From the NCBI GenBank assembly GCA_965153455.1, contig OZ234501.1, positions 4,774,001 to 4,838,000 on the forward strand: DNA of 64,000 bases. Reading direction: 5' to 3'. A program made the translations under genes and the position numbers. Numbering within the stretch: the stretch's first letter is position 1; every line of letters begins with the position of its first letter. The stretch comes from Sphagnum compactum. Lineage: Eukaryota; Bryophyta; Sphagnopsida; Sphagnales. Positions 1-11,195 of the stretch are shown in pieces. The notes beneath the pieces are model-generated. The model ran no database searches. It was given only the letters and a program-made list of their open reading frames with translations, and was not told where the DNA came from.

Positions 1-440
1 GAAAAAGAGGAAACATTTGGCTTTGGATTTCAAAAGGAAAGTTGAAACCCTAAAAAAACCCTACACCAGAAAATTAAATTTCCCGGATTTCAACTGGGAG
101 AAAGAGTTCCTATTATACTCCAATCTCACTTGGGAGGAATTTGGGCACCCACCACTATTGAACATTGGGATATTTTTGGATTTCAAAAGGCAATTAGGAA
201 CTTGAAATCTTAAACCCTAAAACTTTCCAGTTTTCAACTGAGAGAAAAAAAAAATTCCTATACTCCAATCTCACTTCAGAGAAATTTGGGCACCCTTAAC
301 AAAAATTGGGATATTTTCAGATTTCAAAAGGCGAATAAAAAACTTGAAATCTTAAACCCTAAAACTTTATGGTCTTCAACTGGGAGAAAGAATTCATATA
401 TGTACTCAAAATCTCACTGTAGATTAATTCGGGCACCTTT
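1..440. repeat. Three-copy tandem repeat, period about 141-153 bp
   Basis: Three diverged copies of one unit can be lined up by shared markers: GGATTTCAAAAGG at about 25, 178 and 319, then a CTTGAAATCTTAAACCCTAAAACTTT block, a TTCAACTGGGAGAAAGA block, and a CCAATCTCACTT block followed by AATTTGGGCACC. The unit carries one AAACCCTAAA telomere-like motif. The array may extend beyond the left edge of the window. The open frames across it are by-products of the repeat and show no protein similarity I recognise. Confidence 0.75.
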
Positions 441-2255
441 AGAGAACATTTGTAGTAATGACAAACCAAACAAAGCGGTAAGCAAGTTTAATGTGAAGTT
501 AAAATAGTTTTCATTCTTTCACCCATTCATGAAATAAGCATGTTTTGCTAGGAGACATCAAAATATTTGACCTAGTAGGCTAAGGCATTTTTACACCTGT
601 TTTACCTCCACTCAAAACCTTATTTAGGAATCCGGCATAAATGGGATTACTAAACTAACCTTATGGGTCCAAAGTTTATAAACTCTGAAAATTTTGGTAC
701 AAATTTTAGCAACAATCAATCAAGCAAGGGATGATGAGATAGGAAAGTCAGATTGAGCTCATGCACACTCGGTAGGTGCTGCCCAAGGTTGGATCCAAAG
801 CTTCGTTGAACCCTTGAAAAAAAAAGAAAAAAAGGATTCAAACATAACAATAGTACTTATATCCTAATATGCTAAGTTAGTCACAATGACCAAGGTAATA
901 ATACTCTTTGAACAATCAGTCCGAAATGTGCATGGCAATGTCCCATTGTCATACCATCTCAAAGCTCTCTCTACGAAAACAAAAATTGAAAAATATCTTC
1001 AATTTAAAAATCCTCAAAAACATTTGTCAAATTTCACTTATCAGAGCATTTTGGTAGTTAAGGTGTCCTCCACCCCTGAAAAACCCAAATATTAGTAATA
1101 ATAACAAAAAAAATTTAAATCACAAATATCATTTTCTTATGCTTGAAAATAGTAGAAATGTGGTCATTATAATAAGGTGCAGAAAAAGAAAACATAGTGT
1201 GACTTTCTCAACTTTGCCATAAGGTGGTGCAAGTCTTAAGTGATACCTGTATTCATGACTTGGGCATCTAGGTACCATGTAATAATACCTTGGCCACTTT
1301 GATGCATGTTTGTCACATACTTAATTAATTAATTAATTAATTGTTTTTGAGGATTCCATTTTGACAAAATAATGATCTATTTCTAAATATTCCATCGGAT
1401 TCTTTAGTTTTCCTTGAGAGAAATAAATAGTTGTGAAAATGAAATACTTTTTTTTGAAAATTTCGACGATTTCTGAAAATCATATAATCAATGTCAAACT
1501 TGCCCAAGTACTTACGGTAGTAGTAGCCAAAATGAACATTGATTGTGAAACCTCACTTGCCTTCCGTAGCTTTAAAGAAATGGAGAGATATATGCATTCC
1601 ATAATTTAAGGCATTCGAAACAAGAACAAGACCATTGTACCCGGCATGTGTGTCAAGATAGATTATAAAGGGGTGAAGATGGTAGCATCTCTACCTAGTT
1701 GAGATATATTGTTCCCTTGGGGCCAAAGTTTTGATTGCCAAAAAGAAGCCTCCAAAAAAAAAGGCATCTCATGAAAACCTCGAATTCATTGAAGTAGTGT
1801 GGAGACTTAGGAAGTGAGTGGGAGGAGTCCAAAGTCCACATGATAGTAAGTTAGTAAGGTAAATAAATAAATAAATTGTCCTAAAATTTGTACACAAGTA
1901 CCCAAAATAAGAGTCCTCGGCCTTGTCCTTGGCTTGACAAGATAGTAGTAGCTAACAAAATGATAACAAATACCCACCCAGCTTCTGAATTTGTCCCAAC
2001 TCTAACCTAAAATATATTATATTAGTAGGTATTCATTGTGAGCCTGCAAAAAAACTGAGGAAAAAAATAGAATCACAAGATGGTAGTTGGTACCTTTGGT
2101 GGGTGTTTCACTAGTAGGGTTAGGAGTACTGTGAGTCTGCACATAGACACATAAAAAGTGCAGTGGCATTTGCAACTATACAAATGGTACTTTGACAACC
2201 CTTCTAAGGACTAATATGCTTGTACCCCATCTTCTGAAATTCATTCCTTCTCATC

Positions 2256-2260
<5 letters not shown>

Positions 2261-2293
<33 letters not shown>

Positions 2294-2396
2294 TTTTTTT
2301 TCAGTTTTGTGATGAAGCTGAAGTGGCAACTAAAACCCTCCCCAAAAAAAAACAAAATTCAACAAGGAAAAATAAAAGTACTTGTCCCATCATCTT

Positions 2397-2433
<37 letters not shown>
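2261..2433. repeat. (GT)n and (TC)n microsatellites
   Basis: An uninterrupted GT tract of about 15 units (2261-2291) and a TC tract of about 17 units (2399-2433) are separated by about 110 bp of A-rich sequence. Both are simple sequence repeats of the length that is usually polymorphic. Confidence 0.9.
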
Positions 2434-2438
<5 letters not shown>

Positions 2439-2454
2439 GAATTTAGTTGGTTGT

Positions 2455-2495
2455 GAACTAAACATGTTGATCTATAAAATCAACATGTTTAGTTC
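2455..2495. repeat. Perfect 17-bp inverted repeat (hairpin)
   Basis: GAACTAAACATGTTGAT (2455-2471) is followed by the 7-nt spacer CTATAAA and then its exact reverse complement (2479-2495). It could be a foldback transposon remnant or a strong RNA hairpin. It lies directly after the TC microsatellite and is not near any gene. Confidence 0.85.
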
Positions 2496-3593
2496 AAAAG
2501 AAAATGGACAATGTTTGGCTTTTCAAACACCTCCAGCTCAACTCACACAAGTTGAAAGAGACAAGAATGAGCAAGGAAGAGGAAATGATAGTTTTGTGAA
2601 TAATAACAATAATAATGCACTAGAGTGTTGAGATGTGTTGATTGGCCCATGTGAAAGGGTTGTCACAAGGACATCTTGTACCGTACCTAAATATTATGGG
2701 GTCTCGGCAACATGAAGAATTCATGTAGGGTGTCAATTAATGCAACCCAACTTATGTGGTTCTCACTTCTCTACTTTCTTACATCTACTTCAGTTCTAAT
2801 GTTTCCCCCCCAAAAAAAGGAAAAAAAGGATTTCAATGATGCTCAATCGAATATACAAGTTCTCAGAAAACATAATTTCCATCAATAAATAAGAATAGTT
2901 ACATATTTGGTAGTTCATATTCTTTACATTGTCTAATACCAACAACCCCTATATTACATTCTAAAAGTTTTGGTGAATCAGAACTCTTTGCATTTTTTCT
3001 CATGAGCCACCATAGCCCTTATCATGACATCATCATTCACTTCAATTCATCTCCAATTGGAATCCCACTTCCACAACAATTCAGAAGTTTTTACAAGGTA
3101 GGAATTATCGCTTAAACCCACATTTTCCTAGCCATCATTCCCCTAATCTCCCTAGTTTTGGCAAAAATTTCCAACTTGGAGCTCCTATGAGGGCATTCAC
3201 TTCCCTTCACATTTCTGAATTCATAATCTAAAATTTGTGAACTCAAGCACATCCACTTTTGAGACATAGATGCCAATGATGGATTTGCTTTACAAATCAT
3301 TTTTCATCACATTCACCATCAACTCATCTTTAGACATTCTACTTTACCAAAACCAAAATCTCCAATGGAACAAAAGGTCAGAAATAAGAGCCAAACACTT
3401 TGAGCATTCCTCTTACATCTGTTTATAGAAAACCAAGGAAAATTAAATATACACACATACACCTCTTTTAGTTTAAAGTATTTAGCTTGCTTGGTTGATG
3501 TTTGCCCTCCTCAATGAACATTCTTCCACTCCTTAAATCCGGCATTTCGTACTTTTTCCCACCACATCAAAATCCTCCAAGCTACTCATTCTT

Positions 3594-3855
3594 CAAGTAA
3601 CCTAATCCAACTTGAAGAAAAAACAACAATGCTTCTAAACATGCAAGCACACACCACACAAAACAATAAGCCAAGTGCCTGCCTCTCTGCAACATTCATG
3701 GACATCAGCACTTGCAAACATAATGCAAAACAAGCAAACAATTTTATTTTGAGAAGGTCACATTTCCCGTGATGGTGAATGATCAAAAATAACAATGATG
3801 TGCCTAATTAAGGTGGTTTGATACTTTCTTCTTTTTTTTTGCTCCTTTTAGGTCA
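3594..3855 (-). mobile_element. Direct repeat, probable 3' LTR relic of a gypsy element
   Basis: This segment is repeated in the same orientation at 6132-6396, offset by about 2540 bp. Shared blocks include GCACACCACACAAAACAA, ACATTCATGG, CTTGCAAACA, GATGGTGAATGATCAAAA and GCTCCTTTTAGGTC, with many mismatches between them. The two copies bracket a minus-strand integrase relic. This copy lies about 235 bp beyond the C-terminal end of the integrase, where the 3' LTR of a Ty3/gypsy element belongs. The LTR identity is inferred. I could not define TG...CA ends or a target duplication. Confidence 0.55.
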
Positions 3856-4089
3856 CATATGTAGTCACTCCCATCATAAAGAAATATGTGTCCTCATATA
3901 TTGGCACTTTAAGGCATATGGTGGTATAATTGCAAATCCCACATAACTCTATCCCACATCTAACCATCCTTGTCTTTCAAGATACAAACCTTAAACATCC
4001 ATCATCCTATTCATGATGTCCATGTTTGTCATTGTATCTAGCAAATAGATAAGATCCTTCCTAACTTGTTGATAGAGATATTTTTTTAC

Positions 4090-4992
4090 TTGGTTTGCAC
4101 ATGTTCACCCACAATTTTTCCTTCTCTAGAAACATGAAACATAATGAACCATTTTTTAGTAGCATATGTTTTCCTCTATTTCTTTTGGCATGTTCAACAT
4201 TTTCCAACAAAGATTCATGTAGATGTGTCACAAGCTCCATCTTATTAATTATCTATATTCCCTTCTCTTGAGGTTCAAATTGATCATCAATCACCTATAT
4301 CAAGTTATTTAAACAACTATCAATTGTCAACTTTGAAGTTCTTCATGTCACAATCATGTATGGTGAATATTTGGTGTTGTCTTGAATACCATAATGATAC
4401 CCAAATAATATATTAGGCATTTGCAAATCCCATCCTTGGATATTGGCTAATGAAATAATGATGAGCCCATGTTTTATAGTCTTAATCATTTTCTCCACCA
4501 TCTCATTATAATGGGCCACTGTGGAGGCATAAACTAATGTGTGATCCTAAAATTTTTACACATCTTATCGAATTCTACCATCCATTCTCCACCATTGTCA
4601 ATAAACACATACTTTGGAACCCCAAACTTGCAGATTATTTTTTTTTCCAAAAAATTGGCAATAGTTTCAATAGTATGTTCCTTTATGGGCTTTGCATCAC
4701 ACCACTTAAAGTAATGATCTTTAGCAATTAAAACATACTTGTTGCTAGCTTTTATTGCCATTAATGGACCTATAGTGTCAAAAACCAACCTATAAAACAA
4801 ATCACAAATTGGAATTTTTTTGATTCCTCAATTTTGGAACATATGTTTCCAAACTCCTTCACCATGTGACAATGTCCACACTCTTGAACAATCCTCCTTA
4901 TAAATTCAATCTAATCAAGCTAAAAATTACCTCTTTTTACCTCTACAAGAATTCATTGTTCACTAAAATGGCCAATCTTTTCATGGATTATG
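4090..4992 (-). pseudogene. Ty3/gypsy integrase relic
   Basis: Read on the minus strand, this is a decayed retrotransposon integrase, the enzyme that inserts element cDNA into host DNA. In order it shows: an HHCC-like zinc-binding part (His near 4962, CGHC near 4880); the catalytic core at 4534-4800, with Asp in FDTIGP and Asp in DNGGEW 60 residues apart, as in the D,D(35)E fold; a later frame with HYNEMVEKMIKT, which holds the expected third acidic residue, and WDLQMPNILFGY; and a C-terminal part in a third frame with KMELVTHLHESLL. At least two frameshifts and several stops (for example TGA at 4343-4345, where Gly is expected) make it non-functional. Reverse transcriptase, protease and gag are not recognisable, so the element is internally deleted as well as mutated. 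Confidence 0.85.
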
Positions 4993-6131
4993 TTGATAAT
5001 CATCTCTCTTAAGCCTTGACACCACCAAATTTTGAAACATCGACGCATCATTGTGCCAATTGTATTTCATCACCCTGTGTTTTGTCATGTCCCTTTTTTG
5101 CAAAGTCACATTACAAGAAAACATGAGTTTTCAAAAGGTCCAACTTAATAAAAATGTTCACATTGACCAAAAGGATGGTCGTTTTTACTAAAGGTTTGAG
5201 GCATGAAAGACATGAGTTATTTTTGATTGAAACATTTGACTAAATTGACTTTTTTGACCATGTGACAAACTAAACATTTGATAAAAAAAGTAAAAGGCTC
5301 ATTGAGATGACCAAAGTTTAGTCAACTTGACTATACTCAATGGCCATTGTGATTTACAATCAATCAAATTGAACATTTTGATTTAACATTTAGCCAAATC
5401 AACCATATTAATTTATCTATTTAATTTATAAGTTTATTTTTTTTAGGTACATATCAAACTTAAGTTCATAGCTAGTAGGCCATTGATTAGGCATATTACA
5501 CTTCATAAATACTTATAAAGTTTAATAAGTTACTTACATGTTACCTTTAAGCAAATGTAGGTACTTAAATTTAGTACATTAATTAGCTAATATTTAATAA
5601 TTGATAGTTAATACTCAATAATTTATGATTAATAATTTATATAATTAATTCGTCACCAAATAAATCTTAATTAATAACCAATAACTAATTTATCCATCAA
5701 GTTGCTAATTGATTAACTATTGTTATCAAATTACTCTTTTTTTGGCTAATACTTGATAATGATTGATAATAATCAATAGTAATCAATATATAATTGTTAA
5801 TAATTACTGATAAATGATTATTTTAAAACTAATTTCTTAGTTAATAGTAATTTGTTAGATATTTATTATAACTATTAATTCATTAGTAAGTGATCAATAA
5901 TTAGTAATTAATATTAAATATTTTAAAATAATAATAATGATTATTATGTAGTTTATAAATTTAGGCTCATATTGTTCAACCATTAAAATCATTTCCTTGT
6001 CAACCACCTGTTGAACTTCCATCATCATATGTTCATAATTAACAATACTGCTTTGTGTGACTTGTGAGTGTTCCAAGGGGTAATCTCTGGTAACCAAGGT
6101 CTTGCACCCACATTAGCTCCTCCTACTAACA
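4993..6131. other. Interior of the gypsy relic, no coding sequence recognised
   Basis: In an intact element this stretch would hold gag, protease, reverse transcriptase and RNase H. I recognise none of them. 5400-5940 is extremely AT-rich, built from TAATAATTGATAATTAATA-like words with no reading frame, and suggests replacement or secondary insertion. 5115-5345 is slightly more complex (repeated TTGACCA/TGACTA words) but unassigned. Confidence 0.5.
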
Positions 6132-6396
6132 CCAAGTAACTTGATTTGACATGAAGAACAAGCAACAATCTTAATAAGCACAAAAATGCACACCACACAA
6201 AACAACAAACTAGGCACCTACCTCTTTTCAACATTCATGGATGTTAGGACTTGCAAACATATAGTGAAACAAACAAACAATTTTTATTTGGAGAAGAACA
6301 CATTTCCTATGATGGTGAATGATCAAAACTAACAATGATACCCCGTATTAGGGCGGTCTAATACACTTTTCCCTTTTTTTGTGCTCCTTTTAGGTC
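6132..6396 (-). mobile_element. Direct repeat, probable 5' LTR relic of a gypsy element
   Basis: This is the second copy of the direct repeat at 3594-3855, in the same orientation. For a minus-strand element it would be the 5' LTR. Short open frames inside it and extending to 6643 are not similar to any protein I know. Confidence 0.5.
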
Positions 6397-9300
6397 CCAA
6401 TAAGAGCATCTTCACCTGGACCCCTAATGACCAAGGTTCATACCAAAGTTCATATTGTGATTTGACCCTATATCCACACACACAAGACAAATCTTTGATA
6501 GTATTTACCACATCCAACATCATTTCCCAATCCTCATCTAATGTCATTGAATGAGTTGATGGGTGTAGGGTAAATCCATAGACCGGGGGCATTCCTAAGA
6601 TAAGGGGCCAAGGACAAGGCCATAGCTGAGTCCAGCCCCCCATTCATTTTGGGAATGTCCCACACCCTTGGGCTTTACCCATTATTAAGCATGAGGCAAT
6701 TGGTGAATCTAAACATTTGTAGATCACAAGACAAGCTAAGGGGGATGGCTCTTAAACCTACTCCTTAAAGAGTGGCATGGAGCTGACATCTGCAAAATAG
6801 GCATAATTTCCCTCTCACTCTTAAGGAGTAGGTGTAAGATTGCTTGCTCCTCTTTGCTAGAGGCATTATTCAAAAAATATAAGGTGCCCTTCCAAAGACA
6901 TGTGTGCTAATTCTCATGTGATACTTGGGTTCCTCATCCACAGCATTAAAATGTGATATAGACTGGGTTTTGTGGATTTAGAGACTTTACTCCTATTATT
7001 TATTTTAGTACTAACAATATGGAACTTGAATTATTTAGGTATTAAGAATCTGAACAGCACAAATGAAAAGGATTTATTGTGCCAAGAATGAATTTGAATA
7101 TTTTCATGAGAAGGACATTGTCACTTGAAGTGTCCCTCCAATTCAATTTCAGGATTGTCCTTCCTCCAAAATGATAGAGAAATGTGCATTCTCTATCAAT
7201 TTCAGAATGTTTGACTATGACACACTTTATGGGTATAGTTGCTCACCACTTCCAATCTTTGCATGGAGTCAAGTTGCAACATAATAAAGCTTTGTTTGGC
7301 TTCACCACCAACTTATATGTACTTACTATGTTCAAAATTTAGTCATGATATTAAGAAACCCCCTCTCAAACCATCACATGACTAGTAATATCATGGTACA
7401 ATGTTACAGCTGATGAGTACAATGTTATTCTTTTTTGCCCTTTTTTTTCCTTTCCCCCCATTTCCAAATTAGAAGGCTGGACTCAGCAGCTTACCACATT
7501 GTCCTAGGCCCTCATTTTGGGAGTCCCCCCCACCCCCTCCACAAAGCCCTACACTACACTACACTTAAGAGCTGATCTTTTTGTGTAGGTGGAGGTGAAA
7601 AGCTTCTCTTACAATTAGTGTTCATGTCCCATAGTGAACCATGGTGGTTAACTATGTACTAACCATCAACATGCATCTACCTTTTCAGTAGGTACAAATT
7701 GGCTTGTTCTATCTATGGTTATGTGAAAGAACAAATAGAACAATGGTTGCCATGTAGATAGAACAAACCTTCTCAAACCTATTTGTTCTCTCTACACGGG
7801 AACCACTTACCATGGTAAACCCTACCTACATACTTTAAAGCATAGTTAGTTTTACCGGGGTAGTGTGAAGTAGAAGTAAAAGAGTGTTTCACAAGTAAGA
7901 TGGAACCTTGGTAACCCAGTTGTGGTTCATCCATAATGGAGTCATAAATGGGTCATCCCTAACAGGCAGAGCCAACAAAGGATGTGTGTGTTTAGGACCT
8001 AAATCAATAGATGGTATAGGATATCAAATGGGGTTTTTTCTTTTCTTTTGGAGCTACATTCACTTCCCAAGGTGGGCAATAAAAGCCCCCCCCCCTCCCT
8101 CCCTCCCTCCCTACATTAGGTCATTAGTTTGTTGGGACACCACCCAAATTCCAATGCATAATTAATCCATGTGAAAATATATGCAAACATGGTTCCAAAT
8201 TGCATACTTTGATCTCCATCAAGGCCTTTGCACTGATGTCTAATAATAAAAAAACTAGAGCATTATTCTATGGATTGATGACACTACCAGAATTTGCTAC
8301 TTATTCAGAGTAGTGTACTTACAACCAAGGAAAAGATGCCTGTACTTATAGGCCATGTTTGTATATATTATGGGCCTAACTAAGCTCAAAGCCCCATTGC
8401 CCATGGGCTCCTAATTTATGGTCAAGGCTCTCTCTACCTGGCCTTCAGATTGGCTGCTCTGATGTCATCTGTTGAACCTTAGAATCAAGTTGTTTTATGA
8501 AGAAGCATATAGGTAGGGTAGATAGGCTGGTGAGTGAACACTTAACAACTCAAACGAAGTCGAATCGTCACACATTGTTCCTTTACTTCTGACACTAAAG
8601 AAAACGTATGTAGTCCTCTGGTTTGCACATCCAATGACACAAAAGTTGCTCAATTAGACTAAGGAATTAGGAAAATATTGGAAAGTGTTCAATGTTAAGT
8701 ACATGTTTGGTGGTGAGTGGTTCTATTGTAACAGGCTTTCTAATCATCATTTGATTTTTTATTTTTCCTTTTTAAAAAAAGAGAAAATGCACCAACATGG
8801 GAGCATAATGTAAAAACTTACACCAAACAAATTTTAACCCTATTATGGTGTAATTTTTCAGTCTATAAATTATAATGAGCTGAATGGACATTCCATCCTT
8901 TCAACCTTCCAGGTGGAACACATGAGATTTCTATGTGTTGGGTGGGTGTCTCGAATGTACTTGTGTTTTTGGAGATTGGGTCGGTTATGCGTTTATCATG
9001 ATACAAAGAAAGTGTTCATTGAAAGTTCAACAACATGCGTCATTGAAAAGTCTAAAAGCAAATGAAGTCTAAAAGCAAAAGGAGGTCGACTATTTGGGGT
9101 GCACATTTTGGGGGTGAGGGACGGAGCAAGGAGAGGGAAGGTGGGGGGGGGGGTGCTTGGTGTTTGCACAAGTTCAACAAGAGAGGCATGGGGATGATGC
9201 ATAGGGGAGTAACAACACTTCATGTACCCCTTTTTGACTATGCACCCCCCCAAATAGCAATGCCTTTTGACCATAAATACCTGTGGGTGCAAAGCTTGGG

Positions 9301-10844
9301 TATAAAAAGGGTTTGCAGGTTCCTCATTGAATCCAATCAAGTACTCTATTTGCAGTGTGGATCTTGCAACCTTAATCTTTTCTGACTCCCAAGATTCCTT
9401 TGTCTGAGTGATAAATCTTCAAGCTAAGTTTCAGCACATTCTTGACATGTGTAGTAAGCTAGAGGGATCTACTACAATTTACACTTACAAAGGTTTTAGT
9501 GTGTGTGTTTTTTATCCCATAGTTTTTGTTTTTGAAACTGTCAGCTAAGACACACAGAGTCACCATTAAGGCTACTTGTTAGCCTAGAATCCATAAAAGA
9601 AATCACTGCCTTTGTACACAAGAAAACAACAAAGGACCTTCAGGTCTCAAGATCTCTTTTAAGATCTCAAATACGGACGGAGGAGCAATGTGGCCTTGGA
9701 CATAGCTTATAGCCTCCTCGAGTCCTCCTCCTCATCCTCCACAAAGTAGCACCTACAACTGCGCTGCTGCTGCTGCTGCTTCTGCTGTGTGAGGATTAAT
9801 CGATCGACCACCGACTCCCAAACATTGTCAATAATGTTGTGGACAATCAGATTCGACATAACCATCATCAGAGAGCAATGATCAATGTTTTTCAGACAGA
9901 CCCAACGAGCTTGCAGTGTTCAGAAACAGGTGAATTGCAAAAGCAAAATTTGGCCCAACCAAAATCATAAGTGGCATAGTATCACCACAATCTGTCAGCA
10001 CACACATGCATGTATGTATGTATGTCCCCCTTTGGAAAGGTAATTTTAGTTATGGATATATATATTATTAGGCATTATGTGTTTAACTTGTTGCAAATTG
10101 TTGACTATTATTGTTGCAAAATTACAGTTCCATTTTGTTCATTTCACAACCCTGGTAATGCAGGCCACAAATGATCTGTGGGCTAAACCCTAAACCCTTC
10201 TTTTTTGGGTCTTGGGGAAGGGGGAGAGGAGGGGGTGGGTGATGCATATCATGACCCTCTTCATAATTTCAACATTTTGTGAAGCATGCCATCCCAAGCC
10301 TCAAGACATAAATCATTGAGTTTTACCACAACCTTATATCCTAATCTTGTTTTCACTTAAGAGACTCAAATTAAATTTGATAGCACATGAACCCTTCAAC
10401 AAACCCAATACCTAATAATAATTTTTCTCAAATACTTGTAATTAGTTGTACAATAGATTTTGATTTAAGCCCTCTGGAAGTAACTCGACTATTGGGTTGA
10501 CTAATCGTTGTTATGTGAAGTTCCATGGATGACAAGGCCAAACCCAACAAAACGTACACAACAATGCTTAACATCCTTAGGTTTTTTTTTTTTTTGCGTG
10601 AATAGACTTTTTGAATCATGAGTGCAATCAAAGGTTCTAAATTGAAAAATAACATGTCAAGGAAAGAACCATGAGCTCAAAGGTAAGGGGACAAAAAAGC
10701 CTAGAAGACAACAACGTTGTGACTACTAAAACACTCATGAAACACAACAAACTTTGCCTCTCACCATCAGCTACAAATTTAGCTGCCCTTTCCTGGGGTA
10801 TTCAAAAGGCAAGCCCCTGAGTTCAGGACACCATTATGTACTTA
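6397..10844. other. Intergenic, no established gene
   Basis: The sequence is mixed AT-rich with C-rich tracts (poly-C and CCCT repeats at 8082-8112) and a G10 run near 9140. Frames at 7908-8165, 8996-9340 and 9062-9385 overlap one another on both strands, translate homopolymer runs and lack recognisable domains. The only piece with gene-like texture is 9660-9960, entered separately as a weak small ORF. Confidence 0.55.
9707..9868 (-). CDS. Possible 53-residue small ORF (weak)
   Basis: An ATG at 9868 (complement), with two in-frame ATGs within four codons, opens 53 codons ending in TAA at 9707-9709. The predicted peptide begins MMVMSNLIVHNIIDN, then has a Gln tract encoded by CAG repeats, the Cys-containing segment RSCRCYFVEDEEED and a C-terminal SRRL. 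The surrounding 300 bp are richer in GC and in mixed codons than the neighbourhood, which is why I noted it. There is no recognisable family, no defined promoter, and the CAG run alone can keep a frame open. It could be a real small gene, an exon of an unannotated transcript, or chance. Confidence 0.2.
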   Translation of the reverse strand: MMVMSNLIVHNIIDNVWESVVDRLILTQQKQQQQQRSCRCYFVEDEEEDSRRL

Positions 10845-11195
10845 GAGCATCTCCAGCGGTGGTGAGTATGCGACCCTGCAAAAATATTTTTCACATCCAA
10901 GTTTAGTTATTTACAACCCCACCAATAAACCTCAAAGTAAGAAAACAAATAGCTGGGGGACTACTAATAGCAAACCACCTGGACCAATCATTACGATGGG
11001 CCAATCAGACATACTGAGCAGGCATCAAATCATATATATATTACACTCTTTTCTGCAGGTGTACAGCATTGCTGCGCCTTTTACGAGCCAACCCAAAGTG
11101 TGAAATTGTGCTGAGCCAAACCGGCACATTTTGACTTTTCTTTCATCTAATTTTACTGGGCAGGATCACATTCTGGAGCACTGCTGGAGATGCTC
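10845..11195. mobile_element. PIF/Harbinger (Tourist-like) MITE, 351 bp
   Basis: The ends are inverted: GAGCATCTCCAGCGGTGGT at the left, and the complement of the right end reads GAGCATCTCCAGCAGTGCT. They are flanked by identical TTA trinucleotides at 10842-10844 and 11196-11198. A 3-bp TTA target duplication and short inverted ends without coding capacity are the signature of Tourist-like MITEs mobilised by PIF/Harbinger transposases. The interior has no ORF. Confidence 0.85.

Larger units (their letters stand above)
441..3593. other. Intergenic, no gene seen
   Basis: This is AT-rich sequence with no credible coding frame. It contains a (TTAA)n tract at 1319-1342, a (GT)n microsatellite at 2261-2291, a (TC)n microsatellite at 2399-2433 and a perfect hairpin at 2455-2495. 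Open frames of 80-120 residues here simply translate the two microsatellites. Confidence 0.7.

Noticed and set aside
6329-6643. 104-codon minus-strand frame overlapping the LTR-like repeat
   Set aside because: No similarity to gag or pol parts is seen, and half of it lies in the direct repeat.
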